Below, piece by piece: positions 1 to 7,735 of a stretch of DNA of 23,147 bases. Position numbers and translations under genes: made by a program. Each line of letters opens with the position of its first letter. Position 1 is the first letter of the stretch. The notes under the pieces are model-generated. The model searched no databases, had not been told where the DNA came from, and worked only from the letters and a program-made list of their open reading frames with translations. Source of the DNA: Lentisphaera sp. (GTDB taxonomy: Bacteria > Verrucomicrobiota > Lentisphaeria > Victivallales > GWF2-50-93); assembly GCA_020721745.1 (NCBI GenBank), contig DYMC01000011.1, positions 1 through 23,147 on the forward strand, read 5' to 3'.

Positions 1-165
1 GCGGAGCCCCAATTCGGAATTACAGGATTATGACAAGTAGAATGAACTCAGAAGGTCAGGTCTCCAAATAGGGACGCGACCAAAACCGGAGGATTTCTTC
101 GTCGAATTGCTTGACAAGGACATACGAACGGCGTAGCCAGCCCGCCCCGTGGAAGCGTTCAAGAG

Positions 166-185
166 GACGTATTCAGTAAACTGCG
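166..185. repeat. 20-base dispersed repeat (inverted copy at about 14789-14808)
   Basis: ACGTATTCAGTAAACTGCGT here is the exact reverse complement of a segment inside the prmC 3' hairpin. A 20-base identity between sites 14 kb apart is not expected by chance and points to a dispersed repeat. This copy lacks the matching second arm. Confidence 0.7.
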
Positions 186-286
186 TTGGAATTACACAAG
201 GAAGGTGTATTTTAATTACCCCCATTTCGGGCCAAAAGGGAGTTCCACCTGATTCCGTGAAGCTAGCTCCGGCGATGCAAATGCAA

Positions 287-349
287 GGCGACAAGACGAA
301 GCTGTATTAAAATACTGCAAGTTGAAGTCAACGAAGCAGTTGTGTCGCC
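287..349. other. Possible folded element closed by GGCGACA/TGTCGCC
   Basis: A seven-base outer stem (287-293 with 343-349) encloses a GTATT-AA-AATAC hairpin (304-315) and an ACTGC/GCAGT pair (314-318 with 336-340) that itself brackets TTGA/TCAA. The two inner helices share two bases, so they cannot both form completely. It could be a structured leader, a repeat remnant or chance. No known riboswitch or ncRNA family is recognised. Confidence 0.25.
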
Positions 350-462
350 GTAGCTAGCTCCCTTTCGGGTGGATTCGACATAAAAACAAAGGCCAACGCA
401 ATGTGATTTTTGTGAATTCATATATCTTCTTTATTATCAATGTATTAACCGTAAATTTTATC

Positions 463-479
463 GAATCCATCACGGATTC
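463..479 (+). promoter_or_regulatory. Hairpin/operator-like inverted repeat upstream of the dehydrogenase
   Basis: GAATCC and GGATTC (463-468 and 474-479) form a perfect six-base inverted repeat with a five-base loop, ending 12 bases before the start codon at 492. It lies where the ribosome binding site would be, and no good Shine-Dalgarno sequence is visible there. It could act as a translational hairpin or a repressor site. This is inferred from position only. Confidence 0.3.
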
Positions 480-491
480 AGGTTCCACATT

Positions 492-1532
492 ATGAAGACA
501 TGCATGCTGACCGGCATTAGAAGGCTCGAAATGATGGAGATCCCGGCCCCCGACATCAAATCTCCCGGCTCGGTCCTGGTCAAGATGAAGTCAGTCGGAG
601 TCTGCGGCTCAGATGTCCACTACTATCACACCGGCAGGATAGGAAGCCAGATAGTCAAATTCCCGTTCCCGGTCGGGCACGAGTGCGCGGGGCTTGTCGA
701 AAAAGTCGGGAAGGATGTCAAGACCCTCAAGCCCGGCGACAGGGTGGCGATAGAACCGGCGATGTCATGCGGAGTCTGCGACCAATGCCTTGCGGGCCGC
801 GAACACACATGCAGAAAGCTGCGCTTCCTGGGATGCCCCGGACAGGCCGAAGGCTGTCTCTCCGAATACATCGTCATGCCCGAGAAATGCTGCCTGAAAA
901 TCCCTGAGAAGATGTCCTTCGACGAGGCGGTCATATCCGAGCCCCTCGCCATAGGCGTATATGCCGTAAAAAAATCGCTTCCGATGAAAGGCGCGAAAAT
1001 CGCAATACTGGGCTCGGGCCCCATTGGGCTCAGCGTCCTGTCGGCCGCGAAACTGCAGGGGGCGGAGAGGATATATGTCACGGACAAGATAGACGACCGC
1101 CTGGAGATGGCGAAGAAATTCGGAGCTTCCTGGACGGGGAATCCGGACAAGTCAGGCGTAGTGGAGGAAATCAGAAAGAACGAGCCGTCCCTTCTCGACG
1201 CTGTATTCGAGTGCTGCGGACAGCAGGACGCCCTTCTCCAGGCCGTTGACCTCCTCAAGCCCGGCGGGAAGATAATGATAATCGGCATACCTCCCGAACT
1301 CGATTTCTGGCGGATCCCGGTGGACAAGATGCGCCGGAACGAGATATGCATACAGAATATCCGCAGGCAGGTCCGTTGCACCCATGCCGCCCTCGACATG
1401 ATCGCTGGCAGGAAGATAGACTTTAGGCAGATGATCACACACAATTTCCCGTTCGAGAAGACGCAGGAGGCCTTCGATCTTGTCGCCGGATACAAGGACG
1501 GCGTCGTGAAGGCGATGATAAATTTTGAATAA
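492..1532 (+). CDS. Zinc-dependent sorbitol/L-iditol-type dehydrogenase (MDR family)
   Basis: Medium-chain dehydrogenase/reductase of 346 aa, the usual length for sorbitol, xylitol or threonine dehydrogenase relatives. These cytosolic enzymes oxidise a polyol or secondary alcohol with NAD(P). Catalytic-zinc ligands are visible as Cys38 (in GVCGSDVHY), His63-Glu64 (VGHECAG) and Glu150 (SEPLA). The structural-zinc lobe has Cys93, Cys96, Cys99 and Cys107. The Rossmann motif GSGPIG is at 174-179. The GSDVHYY segment favours the sorbitol/xylitol dehydrogenase branch, but the substrate cannot be fixed from sequence. The Shine-Dalgarno sequence is weak and a hairpin precedes the start. The PHP-like gene follows 54 bases downstream on the same strand, so the two may be co-transcribed in sugar catabolism (inference). 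Confidence 0.9.
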   Translation: MKTCMLTGIRRLEMMEIPAPDIKSPGSVLVKMKSVGVCGSDVHYYHTGRIGSQIVKFPFPVGHECAGLVEKVGKDVKTLKPGDRVAIEPAMSCGVCDQCLAGREHTCRKLRFLGCPGQAEGCLSEYIVMPEKCCLKIPEKMSFDEAVISEPLAIGVYAVKKSLPMKGAKIAILGSGPIGLSVLSAAKLQGAERIYVTDKIDDRLEMAKKFGASWTGNPDKSGVVEEIRKNEPSLLDAVFECCGQQDALLQAVDLLKPGGKIMIIGIPPELDFWRIPVDKMRRNEICIQNIRRQVRCTHAALDMIAGRKIDFRQMITHNFPFEKTQEAFDLVAGYKDGVVKAMINFE

Positions 1533-1586
1533 GGAGCATGGTCGAAAACAAATGGGAATCGAAATATTCAAAAATAATAGGAGTTT

Positions 1587-2951
1587 ATGAAAATGACGGA
1601 TAATTTGGAAACGCAACTGTCGAGTTTTAGCGCCGCCGAGAGGGGCTTGGCTTTGAGGCAGATCGCAGAGCGCACAAACGCAATGAAATTTCCCAGCAGC
1701 GAAAATGTCAACATGCATTTCCACAGCTTCTACAGCTTCAACGCCGAGGGATGGTCGCCGAGCAGAATTGCGTGGGAGGTCAAGAAGAGCGGGCTCCACG
1801 CATCGGGGATAGTTGACTTCGACGTGATTGACGGCATGGACGAGTATCTTGCTGCGGCGGAGCTGCTCGGAATCAGGGCCAGCGTAGGCGTGGAGTCGAG
1901 AACATTCTTTGCGAAATTCGCAGATGCCGAGATGGACTCTCCCGGGGAGCCCGGCGTGAACTATGTGATGGGAGTCGGATTCACGGGGCACTTCTCCGCG
2001 TCCTCGCCCCAGGCGCTCAAGCTGGCGCAGTATCGCGAGAACGCGCGCCAGAGAAATTTGGCCCTCATATCGAGGATAAACGCGAAGGTTCCTGAAATCG
2101 CCCTCGACTACGAGAAGGATGTCATCCCTCTGACACCGTCCGGGAACGCGACCGAGAGGCATATAATCACGGCATACGCGGAGAAGTCAATGAAGGCGTT
2201 CAGCGGGAAGTCGAAGGCGTTCTCATATCTTTCGTCGGTTCTCGGGAAGGGGGCGGCGGAGATCGAGGAGCTTTTCACTAAGTCGCGTCCGGCCTTCGAC
2301 GAACTGCTGCGCGCGAAATTCGCAAAGAAAGGCGGCATAGGATATGTCCAGCCATCCCAGGATACATTTCCCCCGATGAGGGAATTTCTCGCCTGGGTGA
2401 AGTCGGCCGGCGCGATTCCTACCGAGGCCTGGCTCGACGGCACCACGAAGGGGGAATCGCTGGGAATCAAATATCTGGAGGCATCGCGCGCCGAGGGCTC
2501 CGAGGCGCTGAACATAATTCCCGACCGCAACTGGAACATAAAGGATCCGGAGGTGAAGAAAATCAAAGTTGCGAAACTCGCGGAAGTCGTGGCCGCGGCG
2601 GACAAGCTCGATATGCCGATATTCATAGGAACGGAGATGAACAAGGCCGGACAGCCCTTCGCAGACCAGATCAATTGCGAGGCTCTCGCCCCGCACAAGA
2701 AGTCCTTCATCAAAGGTGCCGCGATAGCCGTCGGACAGAGCCTGCTTGCGAAATTCGCAAAGTTCTCATATTCAGGTGAAAAGGCGGCCGCGCATTTCAA
2801 GTCCGTCTCGGAGAAGAACATCTTTTTCGAAAGCGTAGGGGAGCTCCCTCCGCTCGATTCTGGATTGTCAGCCAGGCTGTCAGCGCTTTCGCCCGACGCC
2901 GCATTTGCGAAATTCGCGGATTCGGCGAAGGCCGGAAGATGGATGCTCTGA
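1587..2951 (+). CDS. PHP-domain-like protein, probable metal-dependent hydrolase
   Basis: Protein of 454 aa whose residues 40-105 resemble the N-terminal part of PHP phosphoesterase domains: an HxH pair (His44, His46) followed by SFYS, then VDFD (76-79) where classical members have a T-D-H-D motif, then GVES with Glu103. A second acidic segment, IGTEMNKAG, is near 347-355. The histidine normally in the third motif is a Phe here, so the metal site may differ. AGGAG at 1579-1583 lies only three bases before the ATG at 1587 but nine before the in-frame ATG at 1593, so the protein may start two codons later. The gene contains four copies of GCGAAATTCGC, each read as AKFA (109, 243, 388 and 441). 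Exact function unknown; the sugar-dehydrogenase neighbour hints at carbohydrate metabolism. Confidence 0.75.
   Translation: MKMTDNLETQLSSFSAAERGLALRQIAERTNAMKFPSSENVNMHFHSFYSFNAEGWSPSRIAWEVKKSGLHASGIVDFDVIDGMDEYLAAAELLGIRASVGVESRTFFAKFADAEMDSPGEPGVNYVMGVGFTGHFSASSPQALKLAQYRENARQRNLALISRINAKVPEIALDYEKDVIPLTPSGNATERHIITAYAEKSMKAFSGKSKAFSYLSSVLGKGAAEIEELFTKSRPAFDELLRAKFAKKGGIGYVQPSQDTFPPMREFLAWVKSAGAIPTEAWLDGTTKGESLGIKYLEASRAEGSEALNIIPDRNWNIKDPEVKKIKVAKLAEVVAAADKLDMPIFIGTEMNKAGQPFADQINCEALAPHKKSFIKGAAIAVGQSLLAKFAKFSYSGEKAAAHFKSVSEKNIFFESVGELPPLDSGLSARLSALSPDAAFAKFADSAKAGRWML
1910..2917. repeat. Cluster of four GCGAAATTCGC near-palindromes
   Basis: Exact copies start at 1911, 2313, 2748 and 2907. 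Those at 1911 and 2748 extend to the 13-base form TGCGAAATTCGCA. All four lie inside the PHP-like gene in the same codon phase. Four further copies occur elsewhere in the window (13216, 15049, 16301, 21102), two of them in other codon phases. Confidence 0.85.
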
Positions 2952-2960
2952 GAATTGATC

Positions 2961-2988
2961 TTGACATGTTTTATTCGCCGGATAGGTT
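2961..2988 (+). promoter_or_regulatory. Weak candidate promoter for the defence operon
   Basis: A perfect TTGACA (2961-2966) is followed after 16 bases by TAGGTT (2983-2988), which matches the -10 consensus at only three of six positions. The 12-base string CTTGACATGTTT here also occurs before mraZ at 18616-18627. The first operon start codon is about 90 bases downstream. Confidence 0.3.
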
Positions 2989-3076
2989 ACGGAAGACAAG
3001 AATTTGGTGGCTTATGTCCAGATCGTTGCGTTGCGAGTTGAATTCCTTTTAATGCTAAATTGCCGGAGTATTTGAA

Positions 3077-4534
3077 ATGACTGCCGAGCCCACAATCATC
3101 TGTCCGAAATGCAAAACTGAGATCAAGCTCACTGAATCGCTGGCCGCCCCCTTGCTTGAGGCAACGAGAAAGGACTTCGAGCAGCGCTTGGCGGCGAAAG
3201 ACGAGGAAATGGTCAAGCGGGAAGAAGCACTCCGCAAGGCTCAGGAGACTGTCGAGGATCAGGTTGCTGAGAAATTGAAGAAAGAACGGACGAAGATCGC
3301 GGCGGATGAAGCTCGAAAGGCCAAGCTGTCCTTCAGTAGTGAACTGGAGCGAAAAGCAAAAGAACTCGAAGAAACTCAGGAAATCCTGAAGCAACGTGAT
3401 ACCAAACTTACCGAGACACTGAAAGCTCAAGCCGAACTCCTGAAGAAACAGAGGGAATTGGAGGATGCAAAACGGGAAGTCGAACTGACGGTAGAAAGCC
3501 GCATCCAAGCCGGTCTCGCCAGCGTACGCGAGCAGGCTCGAAAGGAGACTGAGCAAAAGCTGGCGCAAGAGGTCAAAAACCGCGACCGGGCCATCTCCGA
3601 GATGGGCGACAAGCTTGCCGTGGCGCAGAAAGCCCAGGCGGAGTTGATCAAGAAGCAACGCGAACTGGACGACGCGAGGAGGGAGATGGATCTGACCATT
3701 GAAAAGAGGGTCCAGGAATCGCTTGGTATCGTCCAGGACAAGGCTAGGAAAGAGGCCGAGGAATCTCTCAAGCTGAAGGTGGCTGAAAAGGAACAGACCA
3801 TCGTCTCGATGCAACGTCAGATCGAAGACCTCAAACGACGTGCCGACCAAGGGTCGCAGCAGTTGCAGGGTGAAGTCCAGGAATTGGAACTGGAAGCCAT
3901 GCTTCGAGCGAAGTTCCCGATGGATTCCATTGAACCTGTGCCCAAGGGCGAACATGGCGGCGATTTGCTTCAGCGCGTCGTAGGCCCTTTGGGCCAGCAC
4001 TGCGGCACTATTCTCTGGGAGTCCAAGCGAACCAAGAACTGGAGCGATGGCTGGCTGGTCAAGCTTCGCGAGGATCAGCGGACGGCAAAGGCGGAAGTTT
4101 CCGTGCTGATGACACATGTCCTGCCGAAAGGCATGGATTCATTCGGCCCTGTGGACGGTGTCTGGGTAACCCCGCCGAGGACGGTTCTCCCGGTCGCGCT
4201 GGCCTTGCGCCAGATGATCGTGGAAGTGTCGCTGGCCCGGCAATCCTCGGAAGGCCAGCAGACCAAGATGGAACTCGTCTACCAGTATCTCACCGGCCCA
4301 AGGTTCCGTCATCGAGTCGAAGCCATTGTCGAGGCATTTTCGTCCATGAAGGAGGATCTCGACAAAGAGAAGAAAGCCATCATGAAGCAATGGGCGAAGC
4401 GTGAGGGGCAGACCGAACGCGTCCTCCAGGCCACTGTTGGCATGTACGGAGACCTTCAGGGCATAGCCGGGAAGAGCCTGCAGGAGATTGAGGGACTGGA
4501 AATGAAAGTGTTACTGGAAGGGGGAGCAGAGTGA
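3077..4534 (+). CDS. DUF2130 family protein: zinc-knuckle, coiled coil, nuclease-like C-terminus
   Basis: Protein of 485 aa. The N-terminus has a CPKC pair (Cys9, Cys12) followed by a T-E-I-K-L-T-E segment, typical of DUF2130. A long charged coiled coil covers roughly residues 30-265, with an internal near-repeat (AQAELLKKQRELEDA / AQAELIKKQRELDDA). The C-terminal domain has Asp296, then Glu315-Ser-Lys317 in an ILWESKRTKNW context, an arrangement like PD-(D/E)XK nucleases; the nuclease role is inference. CGGAG at 3063-3067 supports the start. It is the first gene of the restriction-modification operon and its stop overlaps the next gene's GTG start by four bases (GTGA), so it is probably co-translated with it. 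The family is often seen near defence genes, but a biochemical function is not established to my knowledge. Confidence 0.85.
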   Translation: MTAEPTIICPKCKTEIKLTESLAAPLLEATRKDFEQRLAAKDEEMVKREEALRKAQETVEDQVAEKLKKERTKIAADEARKAKLSFSSELERKAKELEETQEILKQRDTKLTETLKAQAELLKKQRELEDAKREVELTVESRIQAGLASVREQARKETEQKLAQEVKNRDRAISEMGDKLAVAQKAQAELIKKQRELDDARREMDLTIEKRVQESLGIVQDKARKEAEESLKLKVAEKEQTIVSMQRQIEDLKRRADQGSQQLQGEVQELELEAMLRAKFPMDSIEPVPKGEHGGDLLQRVVGPLGQHCGTILWESKRTKNWSDGWLVKLREDQRTAKAEVSVLMTHVLPKGMDSFGPVDGVWVTPPRTVLPVALALRQMIVEVSLARQSSEGQQTKMELVYQYLTGPRFRHRVEAIVEAFSSMKEDLDKEKKAIMKQWAKREGQTERVLQATVGMYGDLQGIAGKSLQEIEGLEMKVLLEGGAE

Positions 4535-4821
4535 AATTGAAGGGGATAAAACTACAGAACTTTCGGGGATACCAAAACGAGACCATCGGCGATTTCGATG
4601 ATGTTCCATTGATGCTCGCGCAAACACTTCACACATTAGATTCCAGTGCTTCGGCGTGGAGCGCCGTTACCGAGGAAAACAAAAAGGAAAAGGCACGACG
4701 AGCCAAGCGACGCCTCAATCAGGAGTGCGTGGATAAAATGACGGTTGCGCTTTTAGCACAGACTGACCCGAATGAAGAAATCCCAAGCTGGCTGAAAGCT
4801 GTTGGTGTAAAACTGGCATGA
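4531..4821 (+). pseudogene. Internally deleted remnant of a RecF/OLD-type ATPase
   Basis: A 96-codon ORF with a GTG start. Residues 1-27 (MKLKGIKLQNFRGYQNET...) look like the opening strands of RecF/SMC/OLD-class ATPases, where a Walker A motif normally follows within about 15 residues. There is none; from residue 28 the sequence passes into a helical, charged segment ending in PSWLKAVGVKLA that resembles the extreme end of a longer protein. I infer an in-frame internal deletion that removed the whole ATPase core. The four-base overlaps on both sides (GTGA with the DUF2130 gene, ATGA with the methyltransferase) are intact, so translational coupling may have been kept. It could alternatively be a real small protein. 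Confidence 0.5.
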
Positions 4822-5387
4822 CACTCAACAAAAAGCAAAAACTTGAATTGACATGGATAGGTAAAGAGAACCGGCCGAAGCTGGAGCCGCGTATTTTGCT
4901 GGAGGATCCGGAAAAGTCTTATCACGCCAAGCACCGCATAGGGGGAAATGACATCTTCGACAACCGCCTGATCTTCGGCGACAACCTCCTCGCCCTGAAA
5001 GCACTCGAACAGGAATTCGCTGGGAAGATCAAGTGCGTATTCATTGATCCTCCGTATAACACAGGAAGTGCATTTGAGCATTATGACGACGGAGTCGAGC
5101 ACTCAGTCTGGCTTTCGTTAATGCGGGATCGGCTGGAGCTTTTGAGAAACCTTATGAGCTCCGATGGTTCAATATGGATCACCATAGACGACAACGAATT
5201 ACATTACTTGAAGGTGCTGTGCGACGAAATCTTCGGTCGCTCAAACTTTGTAATTCAGAATACCGTGAAACGGAGCGCACCAACTGGCCACAAGGCCATA
5301 AATCCGACACCCGTTCAGGTTGCGGACTATGTCATTGTCTATGCGAAAGATCGTGCATCTTGGACTTATAGGCCCCAGTTTACATAG
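4818..5387 (+). CDS. N-terminal fragment of the methyltransferase (DPPY half)
   Basis: Translated as it stands this gives 189 aa carrying the target-activation motif DPPYNT (77-82) and a following GSIWITIDDNE segment, but no AdoMet-binding FxGxG motif. It ends at TAG in the context RPQFT-stop. Listed separately because a literal translation yields this product; it is part of the interrupted mod gene. Confidence 0.6.
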   Translation: MTLNKKQKLELTWIGKENRPKLEPRILLEDPEKSYHAKHRIGGNDIFDNRLIFGDNLLALKALEQEFAGKIKCVFIDPPYNTGSAFEHYDDGVEHSVWLSLMRDRLELLRNLMSSDGSIWITIDDNELHYLKVLCDEIFGRSNFVIQNTVKRSAPTGHKAINPTPVQVADYVIVYAKDRASWTYRPQFT

Positions 5388-5462
5388 CGCGACTTTGATA
5401 AAGCTTATAACAAATTCCTAGAAAACTATGATGCCAGTCCAAAAGGTTGGCGCATTATTACG

Positions 5463-6497
5463 TTGAATGCTGCTCTGAGGGCCCTCAACCTATCGCTTGA
5501 TGAATGCGTCCAAAGATTTCCAGAGCGAATAATCCGCTTTGCACAACCGAACTATGATGCTGTTGGAAAAGAAACCAAGGAGCTTATTCTTGAGTCGAGG
5601 AAGCATTCTGACCGTATCTTCATACAGAAGCGTGAAGACCACGCTGACATCTATTTGCTGAGAGGCGACCGCATTCTCTTCTATAAGGACAAGCTTCGAC
5701 AAATTGACGGGAGGATAGTGACGGGCGAACTACTGACAAACGTCTGGCTCGACATCCCTTACCAAGGGATCGCAAACGAAGGTGATGTTGTGTTTCCGAA
5801 GAGCAAGAAACCGGAGAAACTTCTTCAGAGGGTAATTGACATTTCGACCAATCCCGGCGACTTGGTTCTCGATTCTTTTGCCGGTTCCGGGACGACTGGT
5901 GCTGTTGCGCAGAAGATGGGGCGGCGTTGGATCATGGTGGAATTGGGCGAGCATTGTCATACGCATATCATTCCGCGGATGAAGAAGGTCATTGATGGAG
6001 AAGACAAGGGAGGGATAACTGAGGCGGTAGGATGGAAGGGGGGCGGCGGATTTCGTTACTACCGGCTGGCACCGTCGTTGCTTGAGAAGGACAAGTGGGG
6101 GAACTGGATCATCAACAAGGAATACAATGCGGCGATGCTGGCGGCGGCATTGTGCAAGCTCGAAGGATTCATCTACGCGCCGAGTGATGCGGTCTATTGG
6201 CAGCACGGGCACTCGACGGAGCGGGATTTTGTCTATGTGACCACGCAGAATCTCGGGCATGAGCAGTTGCAGGCTTTGAGCGACGAGGTCGGCTCTGACC
6301 GTTCATTGCTGGTGCTCTGTTCCGCATTCCGTGGAAAACCGGACCAGTACCCGAATCTGACAGTCAAGAAGATTCCCAATGCCGTGTTGAAGAAATGCGA
6401 ATGGGGGCACGACGATTACTCGCTGCAGGTGGAGAATCTGCCCAAGCCGCCGCCAAAGACTGGACAAATGGATTTGTTCGGAGAGGATGGGGAGTGA
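5463..6497 (+). CDS. C-terminal fragment of the methyltransferase (AdoMet half)
   Basis: Remaining 344 codons of the mod frame counted from an in-frame TTG. They carry DSFAGSGTT, GRRWIMVELGEHC and a C-terminal target-recognition or Res-contact region. No Shine-Dalgarno sequence precedes the TTG and no ATG lies between the amber codon and this point, so independent translation is doubtful. The frame really continues upstream without interruption to 5388, directly after the TAG. Confidence 0.5.
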   Translation: MNAALRALNLSLDECVQRFPERIIRFAQPNYDAVGKETKELILESRKHSDRIFIQKREDHADIYLLRGDRILFYKDKLRQIDGRIVTGELLTNVWLDIPYQGIANEGDVVFPKSKKPEKLLQRVIDISTNPGDLVLDSFAGSGTTGAVAQKMGRRWIMVELGEHCHTHIIPRMKKVIDGEDKGGITEAVGWKGGGGFRYYRLAPSLLEKDKWGNWIINKEYNAAMLAAALCKLEGFIYAPSDAVYWQHGHSTERDFVYVTTQNLGHEQLQALSDEVGSDRSLLVLCSAFRGKPDQYPNLTVKKIPNAVLKKCEWGHDDYSLQVENLPKPPPKTGQMDLFGEDGE

Positions 6498-7735
6498 TGA
6501 AAAAGCCAAAATCCAGACCTCTTTCCATACTGCGGGAAGAGAAAATCAAAGAGAGGGGACAGCCTCTTTTTGAGAGGGTGCGCTCAATTTGGGAAGCATC
6601 ACGCACAAAAGCGGCGCGTTCCGTGAATACCGCACATGTCTGCGCCAACTGGCTGATCGGGAGGGAAATCGTAGAGGAAGAACAGAGGGGGGCCAAACGG
6701 GCGGATTATGGAAAGGAAATCCTCAAGTCGCTATCGGGCAATATGAGCAGAGAATACGGCACCGGATTTTCGGTGTCAGCACTTCAATACATGCGCGCCT
6801 TCTTCCTTAAATATCCGGCACTTATTGGAAAACAACACGCGGCGCGTGTTGTTTTGGGCGACAACAGCTTGCCGCCATTCCCTGACATTCAACACGCACT
6901 GAGTGTTGAATCTTGTAATGCATTGGAAGACAGTGGATTGCAGATTGGCCACGCAGTGCATGACCAATTGCTTGCACATGAAGAAGCTTGGAAGCCAGGC
7001 CGTCTGCATTCTCGGCTTTCATGGATGCATTACCGCACGTTGTTGCGGGTGGAGAGGGAGGATGTGCGTGCTTTCTATGAAATTGAGGCCATCAGGAACG
7101 GCTGGTCAGGGCGTCAGCTTGAACGGCAGATCAATTCCCTCCTGTTCGAAAGATTGCTGAAGAGCCGTGACAAGGCCGGGGTTTTTGCTCTCGCCAACAA
7201 GGGGCTGGTGGTGGAGGATCCGGTGGATGCTTTGAAGGACCCTTATATTTTGGAATTCCTCGATCTGCCGGAATCGGAACGCCTGAGCGAAACCCGTATC
7301 GAGGAGGCGCTTATTGGCCAGATACAGGCGTTCCTGCTTGAGCTCGGGCATGGATTTGCATTTGTTGGACGGCAGAAGCGCCTTACGCTTGAAGGCGATC
7401 ACTTCTACCCTGATCTTGTTTTTTACCACATTGCGCTCCGCTGCTATGTCATCATAGACCTGAAAACCGGAAAACTGACACACGCAGACCTCGGGCAAAT
7501 GCAGATGTATGTGAACTATTACGACCGTGAAATTGCCGGCTCCAAAGATAATCCGACGGTCGGCTTAATCCTCTATACCGACAAGAACGACACCATGGTT
7601 CGATATGTGCTTAACGAGAAGAACCGCCGGATTTTCACAAGTCGCTATCAGACACAACTGCCTAAAGAGGATGAGTTGAAGGCTGAAATTCGTCGAGAGC
7701 TTAATCGTCTGGCTTTGCCGGAAGGAGGCAAGTAA
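6497..7735 (+). CDS. DUF1016/YhcG-type PD-(D/E)XK nuclease domain protein
   Basis: Protein of 412 aa with the two-part layout of the DUF1016 family: an N-terminal helical domain (about 30-150, including ANWLIGREIVEEEQ) and a C-terminal nuclease-like domain (about 200-390). The latter shows FYPDLVFYH (Asp306) and IDLKTGK (Asp321-x-Lys323), consistent with a PD-(D/E)XK core, followed by GQMQMYVNYYD. I chose ATG 6497, which overlaps the mod stop (TGATG), over an upstream in-frame ATG inside mod. It sits between mod and res, so it is probably an accessory nuclease or helper of this restriction system (inference). Confidence 0.85.
   Translation: MKKPKSRPLSILREEKIKERGQPLFERVRSIWEASRTKAARSVNTAHVCANWLIGREIVEEEQRGAKRADYGKEILKSLSGNMSREYGTGFSVSALQYMRAFFLKYPALIGKQHAARVVLGDNSLPPFPDIQHALSVESCNALEDSGLQIGHAVHDQLLAHEEAWKPGRLHSRLSWMHYRTLLRVEREDVRAFYEIEAIRNGWSGRQLERQINSLLFERLLKSRDKAGVFALANKGLVVEDPVDALKDPYILEFLDLPESERLSETRIEEALIGQIQAFLLELGHGFAFVGRQKRLTLEGDHFYPDLVFYHIALRCYVIIDLKTGKLTHADLGQMQMYVNYYDREIAGSKDNPTVGLILYTDKNDTMVRYVLNEKNRRIFTSRYQTQLPKEDELKAEIRRELNRLALPEGGK

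Larger units (their letters stand above)
1..491. other. Intergenic region without a convincing gene; short repeats and hairpins
   Basis: No reading frame here looks like a real protein. What can be seen is structure. A 20-base segment at 166-185 recurs inverted near 14790. A ten-base direct repeat AGCTAGCTCC lies at 261-270 and 352-361. Complementary heptamers GGCGACA (287-293) and TGTCGCC (343-349) enclose two small hairpins. A GAATCC/GGATTC hairpin lies at 463-479, just before the dehydrogenase start. The stretch from about 400 to 460 is AT-rich and is the likely place for the promoter of the dehydrogenase, but no clean -35/-10 pair stands out. Confidence 0.6.
4818..6497 (+). pseudogene. 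mod: Type III-like DNA methyltransferase (Mod), interrupted by an in-frame TAG
   Basis: One 559-codon frame encodes a beta-class N6-adenine/N4-cytosine methyltransferase: catalytic DPPYNT at 77-82 comes before the AdoMet motif FAGSGTT at 354-360. A single TAG at codon 190 (5385-5387) splits it, and the frame is otherwise open with recognisable homology on both sides (YRPQFT, stop, RDFDKAYNKF). A CAG to TAG transition or a base-calling error would explain it. The stop falls between the two catalytic motifs, so neither half should be an active enzyme alone. The frame starts at an ATGA overlap with the ATPase remnant and ends overlapping the DUF1016 gene by one base. In type III systems Res needs Mod for DNA recognition, so this lesion should silence the whole system unless suppressed. 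Confidence 0.8.

Noticed and set aside
28..294. 88-codon minus-strand ORF at the left end
   Set aside because: Ser-rich, no recognisable domain, no ribosome binding site, overlaps repeats; most likely a chance frame.
360..400. GGATTCGAC string reminiscent of the 5' part of tmRNA
   Set aside because: No tRNA-like acceptor half, no tag reading frame and no space for a 3' end before the dehydrogenase gene.
2987..4117. 376-codon minus-strand frame opposite the DUF2130 gene
   Set aside because: Leu/Phe-rich mirror of the Glu/Lys coiled coil, a typical antisense artefact.
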